DNA from: Papaver somniferum
Lineage: Eukaryota; Streptophyta; Magnoliopsida; Ranunculales; Papaveraceae
Direction of reading: 5' to 3'
Assembly (NCBI RefSeq): GCF_003573695.1
Contig: NC_039368.1
Location: 77,018,374 to 77,082,373, forward strand
DNA: 64,000 bases
Part shown: positions 31,900 through 44,199 of the stretch, piece by piece
How the letters are laid out: the number at the start of each line of letters is the position of its first letter
How positions within the stretch are numbered: position 1 is the stretch's first letter
Notes under the pieces: generated by a model
The model's input: only the letters and a program-made list of their open reading frames with translations
The model's database searches: none
Told to the model about the DNA's origin: nothing
Position numbers and translations under genes: made by a program

Positions 31900-34231
31900 T
31901 GAAAAAGCGGGGGTCTAACAACACCACCCAATATTTCGACTAACTCCGAAATACTTTCTAGAGAATCAACTAGACAGTCAGACTCAATCTAGGTAAAAGT
32001 ATCTCAAGGAGTTAATATCTCTCTCTTGTTTTGATTTACTCGAGCTAATAGAAATCAAACACAAGGAATAACTTGGATGGTACCAAAGACCAATATCCAA
32101 GGATCAATCAATGACAATCAATAACCAAAGGTTGGATTACTCTAATTGATGATCTAACGCATAACCTGTATTATTTCAATTATAAAGATAAAACAATATA
32201 ATGTTGTAATTGAAATAACACAGACACCATAAATTTTGTTAACGAGGAAACCGCAAATGCAGAAAAACCCCGGGACCTAGTCCAGATTGAACACACACTA
32301 TATCAAGCCGCTACAGACACTAGCCTACTCCAAGCTAACTTCGGACTGGACTGTAGTTGAACCCCAATCAATATCCCACTGATCCAAGGTACAGTTATGC
32401 TCCTATGCCTCTGATCCCAGCAGGATACTGTGCACTTGATTCCTTTAGATGATCTCACCCACAACTAAGAGTTGCTACGACCCAAAATCGCAGGATTTGA
32501 CAATAAACATATTTGTCTCCCAGAGATAAGTCTATCAAAGGATCAATATGTCTCCCACAGATAGACCTTAAAGGTTTTGTTCCGTCTTTTGATAATAATC
32601 AAGGTGAACAGGAACGAATCGATAATCCGGTCTTATATTCCCGAAGAACAACCTAGAGTTATCAATCACCTCACAACAATCTTAATCGTATGGTAGCGAA
32701 ACAAGATATTGCGGAATCACAAACAATGAGACGAAGATGTTTGTGATTACTTTTTATATCTTGCCTATCGGAGATATCAATCTCAAGCCAATTAATCTGA
32801 TTGTACTCGTACGATAGAAGATGCAAAATCAGATCACACAACTACGATAAAAGTATTATCGGTATGGCTTCACAATCCCAATGAAGTCTTTAAGTCGTTA
32901 ACCTGGTTTTATAAGAAGAAAACCAAAAGTTAAAGGAGAATAAACTCTAGTATGCAAACTAGTATCATACGTAAGGTGTGGGGATTAGTTTTGCACAATA
33001 TTAGATGTCTTATTTATATAGTCTTTCAAATCAGGGTTTGCAATCAATGTTAGCTTAGTAACAAAGCATTCAATATTCACCGTTAGATGAACACCTGATT
33101 TAGATTCAAGCTAATATTTCTCAACGGTTAGATCGAAAAATTAGCTTGTGAGACACACTTGACAATGCACGCTTCTAGGTTTGTTAACCATACCCAAACG
33201 TATGCACTTGTTGGTTCAACAATAGTTAACCAAAAGGTTAGCCATATGAGCATTTCATATCAACCATGTTCTTCTTCACCATAACTAGTTCAAATGACTT
33301 CAAAATGAACTAGTTGGAGAGTTTTTCAATTGCAAGGAAATCTCATGTACTACACAAGACAGAATTGAAGCAAAGATGATTTGATTCACTTGAATCGGTT
33401 CATGAACTTTTATAGCCACGGTTTGAAAACTGCATTCCTTAGTCTTTTTAAATTCAGAAATCATCTTCAGATATATAACCTTATCAAGTTCGCAGACTAG
33501 GTTCGCGGACTTAAGTTACCGGGAAGAGTTTAAAAACTCCAGCATAAATTCTCGGGTTGAAATTCGGTAGTTCGCGGACTTGGCTCACGCCATTCTTCCG
33601 GTTCTCTTGATCAACAAAGTTCGCAAACTTTGGTTCAAGGAATATGACTTATAAATAAATGTGTTTCCGCAACAATGCTTATGTCCGCCATTGGTTATGT
33701 AATCTAAACTCTCATTTCAATCATTGAAACATTCTTAGAGGACGTTATATAGTTGTTACACCATTTCTCTTCAAAGAAATTTTCAAGATGATTGAAACAT
33801 ATTATGACTTTCGTCACATGGTAAAGATAAACTTGATTGAAGCGAAAAGCTTACCAACACATATTTCGGGATATAGATAGGAGAGGTATACTCGGCTCGA
33901 AATACCAAACGTGTATAATCCAAGTCTATATATATATCATACGACTTCTTGTCTCCAAGAGTAGGAGATAGAGTAGATAGACTTTTGAGTGGCAGATAAG
34001 TTCAAGTCTTCACATACCTTTTTGTCGAGAAGTTCCACCGGTTCCTTGAGTAATTCTTCTTCTTGTATTATGAATCGCCATGAAGTCCTTGAGCTCAACT
34101 ATACTTTCTATCCTAGTCCAAGACTTAGCTATAATAGACTAGATATCAAGACTTATAGTTTTGATCACTAACATTGACAAACATGCTTGGGATATCAACG
34201 CATGCGAGTTCGACCGAGCAATGCTCTAATA
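31900..34231 (-). repeat. 3' LTR of the Sirevirus-like element
   Basis: Plus-strand start TGAAAAAGCGGGGGTC, end GCTCTAATA (canonical end is CTAACA). On the minus strand a TATATATATAG TATA box lies about 295 bp from the LTR start (near 33935). Two small deletions relative to the other LTR. The open stretch at 33989-34171 is repeated in the other LTR and is not a gene. Confidence 0.92.
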
Positions 34232-34246
34232 ATCTCCCCTTTTGTC
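34232..34246 (-). other. Polypurine tract next to the 3' LTR
   Basis: The minus strand reads GACAAAAGGGGAGAT immediately before the LTR, the expected primer for second-strand synthesis. Similar AAGGGGGAG motifs follow at about 34541, 34575, 34642 and 34880. Confidence 0.8.
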
Positions 34247-35930
34247 AATTTTAGTGACAAACCTATCAATACATATGGAATACAAAAAAGATAAAGAAAC
34301 TTTTGTAGATCCTATTCCACATGTCTAATCTTCAACATTCCTCGAAATTTTCGTCACTTCCAGGTACTCCAATGATCCCAAAGGTTGTAATTTTAGCATC
34401 ACCGTTGTTGGAGATCTGTATCTATAACAATGATAAAGCATCGGTCTCGATCATTGTTATACAGTGTCATAGTATTATTACACAGTGTCAAAGTCCAATT
34501 GTATCACAACTTCAACAATAATACTATGATGATATGTATCACTCCCCCTTAGTCAATACTCTATCTCACATGGAAACCACTCCCCCTTACACAATGATCC
34601 GAAAACCATATGTATTTGTAGTGTGAACTACATATTAATTCTCCCCCTTTTTGTCAATAAAATTGGCAAAGGTACAAGAACGGTATCATAATAAAATTTC
34701 CAAAAGAGACATTTCATGACTAAAAGAAAAAAATACAGAACAACTAATTTAGATGGAATCATAAAGCTGAAGCTAAATGCATTCATCAAGGAGTTTAAAG
34801 ATACAAGATAACCCCTCTAAAATTCCACAGCCGCGCACCCCTCAATATATGACCATTAAGCACAAGTTCAAAAGAAGTCTCCCCCATTTGATGTCATTCC
34901 CGAAAGAACAACAATGAGCGACCTTAATTTCAAAAGAAAAGAAGGATTTTTATTGTACACCAAAAACCATGAGAATGATTTTCTATATCCAAAAACTCAA
35001 TCAAATTAATCACAAGTAAACCTATGATTAATTTAATCGGAATACGCAATCAAATTAAACACAAACATTGATCAATTCAATTGACTGTTCTAAACATAAG
35101 ATAACTTACGGAGATACAACTAAGTTAACCATAAGATAATGATTAGCTTAACCGTTCATATACTCAACACAATAAAACCTTATGGAGTCACGAAAATACT
35201 CAACTAGATTAATTACAAGAAACCCATAATGAATATAATTGGAATACACAACCAAACTAATTACAAAATTAATCAATTTAATTGTCATTTGTTTTGCTCG
35301 ACATAAGAATACTTACAGAGCAATAACTAAATAACCAAACAAGATAATTAATTTAGTTCAATATGCTCGACATCACATATCTCACGGAACAACAACTAAG
35401 CTAAGAAAATCAACTTGGTTGTATAATGCTCAACATATGATACATTACGGAGCCTCACAGTAATACATAAAAATTTGGATTAGGGATGATCAATACTGCG
35501 GAATACACAAGGATTCATTCTATCTTCAATCACTATTTGCATAACGACAATTAATAGACATAATCCTTGAAAACAAAAGATTTTGACCTATCTTCCATCA
35601 AATGTTTGACAACATAGGCTTAACTTTTGTATTTGTCAAAAGTCTATTCATTCTTTTACCAGTACGTGAATACCGATCACGAACGACTTTACTTTTGACA
35701 AAGTTTGGGACAAATATAATTCACGGATATAAACACCAATCCCATAACAAATTGCAATATATCAAATCATAAAGATTAATACTGCAAAACATCATCCTAC
35801 AAATATTTTTAGAATTTAATACCAATAAACCTAAAAAGAACAAGAAGATGAAAATAATAGCTATGTGTGGTCACAATCATTGCTATTCAAGCACTAGTTA
35901 TTCTTCCAGCTAAACCAAAAATAAGACAAA
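34247..35930. other. Non-coding 3' interior of the Sirevirus-like element
   Basis: About 1.7 kb with repeated PPT-like motifs, short inverted repeats (near 34420-34520, AACAATGAT/ATCATTGTT) and an internal family of 'ACATAAGATAACTTACGGAG' -type blocks repeated about five times (35090-35470). No ORF is recognised. The region 35410-35930 is homologous to 48790-49320. Confidence 0.6.
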
Positions 35931-36295
35931 CTAGGCAACAATATCTTTGAGAAATTCCTTATCATTCCCGAACTCCTTGTCGTCAACAGCCATTGGAATA
36001 TAAGGTTCGTGGAGGAAGGAGTCAATACCAATAAACCGTCTTGGCTGATGATGTCGAACCAGGGACTTCTGAGTTTCCAAAGATATTAAAACACAAGCCT
36101 TTATTTCATTAATCTCCTTTCTTACTTCCTTCAATTCATCAAGAACATCGGAAAACTTCTGAGAGTTAGAAGGGACAACCCTTGCTTTCTTGTATTCCTC
36201 ATCTTTCTTTTCAAGGAAGGAGTCACTGGAGATTTCTCTTTTTCCTTGATTGATGGCTTAACAATCATATTGACATCTTTTCCATCAAAAGACAT
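35931..36295 (-). pseudogene. Small 3' ORF of the Sirevirus-like element, unknown function
   Basis: Minus-strand reading begins MSFDGKDVNMIVKPS at 36295, shifts frame near 36220, and continues as a helical, charged segment (KEVRKEINEIKACVLISLE) to a stop at 35931, about 115 residues in all. It lies where Sireviruses can carry an extra ORF between pol and the 3' LTR, but here pol is missing. I do not recognise the protein. A coiled coil is the only visible feature. Confidence 0.4.
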
Positions 36296-36732
36296 GATGC
36301 TTAGAGAAAAATTATAAAAAATTGGTTTTTGTGAGTTGAATTCACAATCTCATCAAGCAGTCTTAAGATATAAAGGATATCAGAGAGGAAAAGGTAATGT
36401 AGGGTTCGCAACCTTTAAACAGGTTCGTGGACGCCAACTCTAAACCATATAAAGAGTAGAATTGTCGATAATAATACTTTCTTTTATTTTGATAGACAAA
36501 CAACTAAGAAAATAAGAAGAAAAACTTTTCCTAAAGCATGATTGGTACACAACCTTGTCTCTTTTGATCAGGCACATGAGACAAGATTTACCTAACAACA
36601 CAATCAATTTGTGTTATGGTGAACAACAATTTGTCCACCATTTTCCTCTAGAGAGGAATCCTCAGACTTCTATCTATCAAAGCGATTTGACCATACTTTC
36701 TTCTCTAATGGTCTTATTTTGTCTTTAGAAAC

Positions 36733-36957
36733 CTACTTCTTAGACGAAGATAAAATCCTACATACCTCAACAGTCTTCTGAGCAAGTTTAAGCTTCTTTG
36801 CCAATCGATTTTCTCTTCGTTGAAGTTTGTTGGCGTGCCTCACTTGATGTTTATACTTGTAACATCTTGATAGTTCAAGACCCTTCTGAGAACAAAACGA
36901 GCACGTCAAACTTGGATGGTATTCAGGCATCTGTGGTGTGAAAGCAGCCAGACACAT
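36733..36957 (-). pseudogene. Cys-rich zinc-knuckle-like segment in the gag region
   Basis: Contains CSFCSQKGLELSRCYKYK, a C-x2-C...C arrangement with Leu where the knuckle His would be, followed by a very basic helix (ANKLQRRENRLAKKLKLAQ). It lies downstream of the main gag knuckle and may be its C-terminal continuation after frame damage. Confidence 0.5.
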
Positions 36958-37164
36958 AGTAGATCCTGAAACATTACAAACAGAGTTTCCAAAAAATGGG
37001 TCAATTGATTATTCCAGCTTGATTGGATTCTCTTCTTCACCGAAACCATCAAGGTTGATATATGTATTGCTACGATTATCAAAATCAATGTTTTCAAATA
37101 GAAGATCAACGCTTGATTTCCTATCTTCATCAGAATCATAGATCTCAGAATCTCATCAAGTGTT

Positions 37165-38155
37165 ATAGCAAGACCTTTGTTCCCAGTGTATTTTCTACGA
37201 TTTGGGCACTCGTTTGCAAAATGACCAAAACCTTTACACTTAAATCACTGTGTCATGTCCTCGTCAACATCCCTGTTTTTAAGAGGGACGCGATTGTGAG
37301 GTTTATCTGACGACTTAGGTTTGTCTCTTGAAAATCGTTTACTTCTCTTCAATAGAAGATCCCTAAACTGTCTTGTGATCAAGGAGACTGATTTTTCAAG
37401 ATCTGCATCCGAAAAATCACCCTCAAATTGATCATCCTCGGAGACATAAACACTTTTACTTTTATCAAGTAACTTAGTGTTCTTCTGTGCTTTAAAGGCA
37501 ACATCCTTTCCAATTTTGGATGTATGCTCATGATCAAACATATTTAGCTTTCCAACCAATGTATTTATAGAAAGATTATCAAGGTTATTTCCCTCAATGA
37601 TGGCATGCTTCTTAGACTCGTATCTAGATAACAACGCTCTGAGAATTTTCATCACAATGTCCTTTTTCAGGAATAGTCTTACCCAATGCAAAAGATGCAT
37701 TAACAATTTCAGACACTTTGTGATTAAACTCATCAAATGTATCTTCATATGCCATAGGAAGGTTCTCCCAGTCGGAATTAAGGTTTTGAAACCTAGATTC
37801 CTTTTCACTAAAGTTACCTTCAAATACGGTTTCTAAGATATCCCAAGCATCTTTAGACCTGGTGCAATTTGACACATGGTGCTGAAGATTTGGGGTAAAG
37901 GCATGTATGATGGCATTCAAACGGTCGGAATTTTGCTTTGCAGCAAGTATCTCGGCAGGATTATATTCACCAATATTCTTGGGAACATTTACATCTCCAA
38001 CTGCCATAACGGGAGCATCATAGCCATTAACAACATATTACCCATGATTGAAAATCACGAAATTAAAGAAAAGATCGCATAGAAATTTTCCACCATAAGT
38101 AATTAGAGCCATCAAAGACTGGTGGTACATTAATAGAAGTAGCACCTCTGTCCAT
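37165..38155 (-). pseudogene. Copia-type gag (UBN2-like) with CCHC knuckle, broken
   Basis: Begins MDRGATSINVPPVFDG at 38155 with the gag N-terminal LWWKISMRSF block. After stops and a frameshift it continues with the UBN2-like capsid region: SKDAWDILETVFEGN, then DTFDEFNHKVSEI and a basic RFSRDKPKSS segment. The nucleocapsid knuckle reads FKCKGFGHFANECPN near 37215-37250. Its first Cys codon has become TGA, immediately after DEDMTQ. At least four disruptions. Gag would have formed the cytoplasmic particle. Confidence 0.85.
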
Positions 38156-38207
38156 AGAGTCAGATCGTTACAAACACAGACTTGTAAGGTCTTAAACGTG
38201 TTTGCCT

Positions 38208-38220
38208 GCTCTGATACCAA
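38208..38220 (-). other. Primer binding site (initiator tRNA-Met)
   Basis: Plus strand GCTCTGATACCAA, so the minus strand reads TTGGTATCAGAGC directly inside the 5' LTR. This is the standard plant copia primer site. Confidence 0.9.
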
Positions 38221-38221
38221 T

Positions 38222-40684
38222 TGAAAAAGAGGGGGTCTAATAACATCACCCAATATTTCTCTAAGCAATCTGTAAGGACTAACTCCGAAATACTTTCTAG
38301 AGAATCAACTAGAAAGTCAGACTCAATCTAGGTAAAAGTATCTCAAGGAGTTAATATCTCTCTCTTTTTTTGATTTAATCGAGCTAATAGAAATCAACGA
38401 GTCTTTAATAAAACACAAGGAATAACTTGGATGGTACCAAAGACCAATATCCAAGGATCAATCAATGAAAATCAATAACCAAAGGTTGTATTACTCTAAT
38501 TGGTGATCTAACGCACAACCTGTATTATTTCAATTATAAAGATAAAACAATATAATGCGGAAATTGAAATAACACAGACACCAGAAATTTTGTTAACGAG
38601 GAATCCGCAAATGCAGAAAAACCCCGGGACCTAGTCCATATTGAACACACACTATATTAAGCCGCTACAGACACTAGCCTACTCCAAGCTAACTTCGGAC
38701 TGGACTGTAGTTGAACCCAAATAAATCTCTCACTGATCCAAGGTACAGTTATGCTCCTACGCCTCTGATCCCAGCAGGATACTGCGCACTTGATTCCCTT
38801 AGATGATCTCACCCACAACTAAGAGTTGCTACGACCCAAAATCGCAGGCTTTGATAATAAACAAAATTTTCTCCCACAGACAAGTCTATTAAAGGATCAA
38901 TTTTCCATCCACAGATAAACCCCAAAGGTTTTGTTCCGTCTTTTGATAATAATCAAAGTGAACATGAACCAATTGATAATCTGGTCTTATATTCCCGAAG
39001 AACAGCCTAGAGTTATCAATCACCTCACAACAATCTTAATCGTATGGTAGCAAAACAAGATGTTGCGGAATCACAAACAATGAGACGAAGATGTTTGTGA
39101 TTACTTTTTATATCTTGTCTATCGGAGATATCAATCTCAAGCCAATCAATCTGATTGTACTTGTACGATAGAAGATGCAAAATCAGATCACACAACTACG
39201 ATAAAAGTAGTAACGGTATGGCTTCACAATCCCAATGAAGTCTTTAAGTCGTTAACCTGGTTTTAGAAGAAGAAAACCAAAGGTTAAAGGAGAATAGACT
39301 CTAGTATGAAAACTAGTATCACACGTAAGGTGTGGGGATTAGTTTTGCACAATACTAGATGTCTCCTTTGTATAGTCTTTCAAATCAGGGTTTGCAATCA
39401 ATGTTAGCTTAGTATCAAAGCATTCAATATTCACCGTTAGATGAAAACCTGATTTAGATTCAAGCTAATATTTCTCAACCGTTAGATCGAAAACTTAGCT
39501 TGTTATACACACTTGACAATGTAGTCTTCTAGGTTTGTTAACCGTACCCAAACATATGCACTTGTTGGTTCAACAATAGTTAACCAAAACGTTAGCCATA
39601 TGAGCATTTCATATCAACCATATTCTTCTTCACCATAACTAGTTCAAATGACTTCAAAATGAACTAGTTAGAGAGTTATTCAATTGCAAGGAAATCTCAT
39701 GTACTACACAAGACACAATTGAAGTAAAGATGATTTGATTCACTTGAATCGTTTCATGAACTTTTATAGCCACGGTTTGCAAACTGCATTCCTTAGTCTT
39801 TTTAAGTTTAAGTTCAGAAATCATCTTCAGATATATAACCTTATCAAGTTCGCAGACTAGGTTCGCGGACTTAAGTTACCGGGAAGAGTTTACAAACTCC
39901 AGCAGAAATTCTCGGGGTATGAGAACTTCGCCGGTTCGCGGACTGGGTTCGCGGACTGAGTTCCCGCACTTAGCTTCACGCAAGTAGTTTATTAATTCCA
40001 GCAGAAATTCTCGGGTTTGAGAACTTCGGCAGTTCACGGACTTGGCTCACGCCATTCTTACAGTTATCTTGATCAAAAAAGTTCGCAAACTTTGGTTCAA
40101 GGAATATGACTTATACATAAATGTGTTTCCACAACAATGCTTATGTCCACCATCGGTTGTGTAATTTTAAACTCTCATTTCAATCATTGAAACATTCTTA
40201 GAGGACGTTATGTAGTTGTTACACCATTTCTAGTCAAAGCAATTTTCAAGATGATTGAAACATATTATGACTTTCGTCACATGGTAAAGATAAACTTGAT
40301 CGAAGATAAAAGCTTACCAACACATATTTCGAGATATAGATAGGCGAGGTATACTCGGCTCGAAATACCAAATGTGTATAATCCAAGTCTATATATATAG
40401 CATACGACTTCTTGTCTCAAAGAGTAGGAGATAGATTAGATAGACTTTTGAGTGACAGAAAAGTTCAAGTCTTCACATACCTTTTTGTCGAGAAGTTCCA
40501 CCGGTTCCTTGAGTAGTTCTTCTTCTTGTATGATGAATCGCCATGAAGTCCTTGAGCTCAACTACACTTTCTATCCTAGTCCGAGACTTAGCTATAATAG
40601 ACTAGAAATCACGACTTATAATTTTGATCACTAACATTGACAAACATTCTTGAGATAGCAACGCATGCGAGCAATGCTCTACCA
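38222..40684 (-). repeat. 5' LTR of the Sirevirus-like element
   Basis: Starts TGAAAAAGAGGGGG and ends GCTCTACCA. Contains the TATATATATAG box near 40390 and a tandemly duplicated stretch near 39930-40030 (GTTCGCGGACT repeats, two 'AGCAGAAATTCTCGGG' blocks) that is single in the 3' LTR. Confidence 0.92.
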
Positions 40685-40689
40685 ATGAG

Positions 40690-42741
40690 TTTGACTTTGA
40701 GTCTGGACAAAATCATTCTCATAATCTAAGAAATCAACCATTTCTTGATCATTGTTACAATTGATGTGTATTTTCCGAGCTTTTCTAGATGAATTTCGTC
40801 CCTCCTCATTCATTGAGATTACTTGAATCAAAACACAAATTTTTTCCTCACTTTCCCTTCTTCCCCTTATCCTTCTCCAAAAATAAACCTAACTTTTTTC
40901 TTCTTCGTCCAAATTTGTCAACACAAAGTTTTATAATTTAGTTATCCTAATCACTAATCATTAACATTAATTACTAATCAAAATTATTAGCAACTAATCA
41001 TTATTATTAACACTAATACTAAAAGGCCACATTTGCCATTACGAAAAATATTTGGATAAGGACCTTTTAGATTTACTATTGAATGACCATATTTTGCCAT
41101 TACTTGATACATATGTCTCAATAAATTTCAGTATGCCCCAAAATAGGGTTCAAAGATAGCCTACACTAGACATAGGAAAAAAAATGACAGCCAACACTTC
41201 ATTTGAGGTTCATGGTTGTTCAGTCGAGGCCCATGGCTCCCCAAACAAAATTTACTATTGCTATATCTAGAGTTTAGACATGGCCAGAAGGCCTACTAGC
41301 TGCTTCTTTTTATTTTTATTTTTTTTTGAAGGAATGAGGAGCATGAAAGCCCCAAACTTCATTGATAATAATATATAGTTACATAATATTCAATTACACC
41401 CATAAATCGAAATACATGATTAATACAATAATCTTGAACAGAAATAAATCCCAAAAAATATTTTGTACTAAATATATGTAAACTGACGGGAGAAGTGAAA
41501 TCTTCTAATGGTTTATCATCATTTTGTTGGATACTCTCCGAGAACATAAGATGCTTCCATAAGAGAAGTAATATACCCAAATTCTTCATCGAATTCTATA
41601 ATCTTTGATCATCACGTCCGTGGGTGATTGAATGAAAGATTGAACGAAACCGAAGGTCCTCCAGGAGGTATGAGAAACCGTAATGGTACAAACTTTCCAT
41701 ACGTTATCAGAAATAAAAACTATTTACAATACCAATTGCTATAATGCAATTTGTTTTATTTAGATATATATTAGATTAGATAAATCTACCCGGATCTTAA
41801 ATTAAATTAAAATTCGGATAGAAAATGCGAAGATTGTTAAAAGAATTCAATGGAGAAGATGAAGATAACTACCCGATGGTTGAATATAACTACTCTCTAA
41901 AGAAGATAAATGTTTATGTTAAAAGATAAAGTTACACAGCAAAATAAAAAAAGATCTGAAACAAAAAATGACTTACACGATATACGGTGATTAGTGATAC
42001 ACGTAAGGTACTATTGTTATTATGGTTTGTTTTAGTTGGTGTACTGTGTTGGTGTGTCTGGTCCAAAAAAGTCTCTTTAGGAAAATACTGCATAAACGAG
42101 CTGGTTGATTGGGTTATCATTATTTGAACTTGACGAAAATATTTTGATGCAACGAGTTACAGAATGTATGGATGGCTAGATCTCCATGATCATGTAGAAG
42201 AAATATACACGATGGGACATTTTGTTTTGTAACCTAGGTAAGTTTGGCAAAGCAGCACGATTGTAACCATAGAATAGGCGTGCTGCTAAACAAAGCAGGC
42301 AAATGAAAGATGATAAATAGGCGTGCTTCAGCACCACCAATATCTAACCTTTGAGAGAGACTAGGAGTCTAAGAGGTTATTGTTTTCTTTCTCATACGCG
42401 TTGCTGTTTTGTGGACACACGATGTCACAATGTCTTGTCTGCATAAAAGAACCTTTACAATATCAATCATTCTCAACGGACCGAGAAAATGGACTACCGG
42501 AAAACCAAACCACCAGACACAGTTTTTGTGGTGGATCCCATTGGATCCCGTGGAGAAGAACAGGGAGTCCCGCATTAGGTGTGGTGTTGTGTCTAGCTGT
42601 TTTTTTCTCTCGGGTTTTGGTGTAGTCCGTTAAGAGTTTTTGTTACAATATATATATAAGGTGATTAAGTATATACGTAGAGTAATATGTTATCGTTTCT
42701 TCCACGTGGTGTACTATGTCAGTTGTCTGGCTATTAAAATA
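40690..42741. other. Intergenic DNA with a possible retroposon tail
   Basis: 2 kb without a supported gene. Near 41310-41340 a T-rich run (A-rich on minus) followed by GAAGGAATGAGGAG resembles the 3' tail of a minus-strand LINE or SINE. The open stretches at 41359-41589 and 42369-42633 match nothing I know. 42300-42640 is slightly richer in GC. Confidence 0.4.
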
Positions 42742-42742
42742 G

Positions 42743-43078
42743 AGTGATTCTATATAAACCATGGAATTAAACCACCTAAAAACCATTTAGAGACAGAAAA
42801 TGTGTGGGCCAGCCCTGCAGAGAAATACAGAGGTCCCTTTTGGATTATGTGTGAGCGCGTGATTTTCATGTGGTTTTATTCCATGGTTCACTAAGAGTTT
42901 TTGATCAAAATATCATTCAAAAATTATGTTTGGACCGTGATTTTGAACAATGAGAAAACCAATCTCACATTTAATCACTAAAACGGGACCCTGCTTTTTT
43001 CTCGGGGGTGGGACCTACGTGTTGTGTGTGTGCTCGGTTTTTTATCATGTTTGAAATGGCGGTTCATATAGAACCACT
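42743..43078. mobile_element. MITE with nested inverted repeats
   Basis: Outer inverted ends AGTGATTCTATATAAACC and, on the opposite strand, AGTGGTTCTATATGAACC. An inner inverted pair is AACCATGGAATTAAACCAC (42757) with GTGGTTTTATTCCATGGTT (42871). 336 bp, no ORF. Target duplication not resolved. Confidence 0.55.
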
Positions 43079-43665
43079 GAATATCATTATGCCATGACGG
43101 TGCAGAAGAAATTACACGAGGGAAAATTTGTTGGTTTTAATTGCTAGGAAGTCTTTCCAAATATGGCTCGGCAATACTAGTTCATGTTTCCATATCAAAC
43201 CTAATGTCCTAGGTAGCATTATTTGGCATGGTTGGCGTAGCGGCCCTACCTAATTAGGATTTGACATACCAGAACCCTAATAAACGCGTGTGGTATGTGG
43301 TCGTGGGACGGTGACGTTTTTTGTGCAGATGGTGCCATGGCCGCGTCAAAGGAATTATGGCAGGGCCATAATGTGGGAACGACCACAGACGCAAGGATAG
43401 CCATGGGTGGCCATAGGATAGCGCCTTTTTTAGGGCTTTATGGGCCCCACATGGCTCGTGGCATGTCGTGGGGCCAAAGTGGCGTAATTTGGGCCACGAC
43501 CAAGAACTAGGGTTTCAACTAATGCCACTAAAGCGAAAACGTGTTTTCGGATAAAAATACCCTGGTTTGAGTCTGTTATGGCGTTGGCCACGAACAAAAG
43601 TGGGTTAGCACGTAGCTGCGTTATTTATGGCACGTCGGCATGTTACTGCAGCGGAGTGGCATGTT

Positions 43666-43860
43666 GGCATGCCGATTAGCACGTTCGTGCGACATGGCAT
43701 GTTTGGCATGCTGATTAGCATGTTGGCGCGACATGGCACGTTTGGCATACCGATTAGCATGTCGGTGCGTCATGGCACGTTTGACATGCCGATTGGCATA
43801 GTGGTGCGACATGGCACGTTTGGCATGCCGATTAGCATAGTGGCCGTTTGGCATAGTTTG
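43666..43860. repeat. 39-bp minisatellite, five units
   Basis: Units start with GGCATGCCGATTAGCA at 43666, 43705, 43744, 43783 and 43822, exactly 39 bp apart, and contain GCGACATGGCACGTTT. Because 39 is a multiple of three, both strands stay open (13-residue repeats); the minus frame 43621-44145 is probably such an artefact. The block is much richer in GC than its surroundings. Confidence 0.88.
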
Positions 43861-43870
43861 GCCTTTTAAT

Positions 43871-44110
43871 GCGTGTGGCGGGTTTAGAGCGACCTGATTG
43901 GTCAATAGAAAAGGGACCGGCCAAACATAGGGCGTGGCCACATCTCTAGTGCGCGTAGGGCATTTAAAGCGACCTGATTGGCCGATAGGAAAGAGGGCCG
44001 AAAAGTATGGGCCCGGCCACATCTCACGTGCATGTGGCGGATTTAGAGCGATCTGATTGGTCGATGGGAAAGAGGAGGGCCGGCAAGCATCATGGGGGCG
44101 TGGCCATCTG
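43871..44110. repeat. 80-bp minisatellite, three units
   Basis: Units carrying TTTAGAGCGACCTGATTGG are spaced 80 and 79 bp (anchor at 43891, 43971, 44050), followed by GGCCGGCCA and CGTGGCCACATCT blocks. It continues the GC-rich tract 43240-44200, which also has many GGCCAC and CATGGC words and may be part of an unrecognised LTR. Confidence 0.8.
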
Positions 44111-44199
44111 CATGTGGCGCCGGCTGGCCTATGGAACGGCCACACCTCCCTTTGTTGCTACTCCTATTTTCCGCGGCTCCTCTTTATTCCTTGTTTTCT

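Larger units (their letters stand above)
31900..40684 (-). mobile_element. Ty1/copia LTR retrotransposon, Sirevirus-like, pol-less
   Basis: Complete minus-strand element with 2.3-2.5-kb LTRs and a perfect 5-bp target duplication ATGAG (31895-31899, 40685-40689). The primer site matches initiator tRNA-Met (TGGTATCAGAGC on minus, 38208-38220), and a polypurine tract directly abuts the 3' LTR. The 4-kb interior contains gag remnants and a small 3' ORF, but no protease, integrase, RT or RNase H. Several PPT-like GGGGGAG motifs upstream of the 3' LTR are a known Sirevirus trait. LTRs differ by a few percent by eye, so insertion is fairly young. It must have relied on enzymes of a partner. Confidence 0.92.

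Noticed and set aside
33989..34171. 60-residue ORF repeated at 40452-40634
   Set aside because: Both lie at the same place in the two LTRs, antisense to the element; conservation reflects LTR identity, not coding.
42369..42633. Overlapping ORFs on both strands
   Set aside because: No codon bias, domain or splice context; no more than expected by chance in a stop-poor stretch.
43621..44145. 174-residue minus-strand ORF with 13-residue repeats
   Set aside because: The 39-bp period keeps any open frame open; both strands are open and no non-repeat domain is present.
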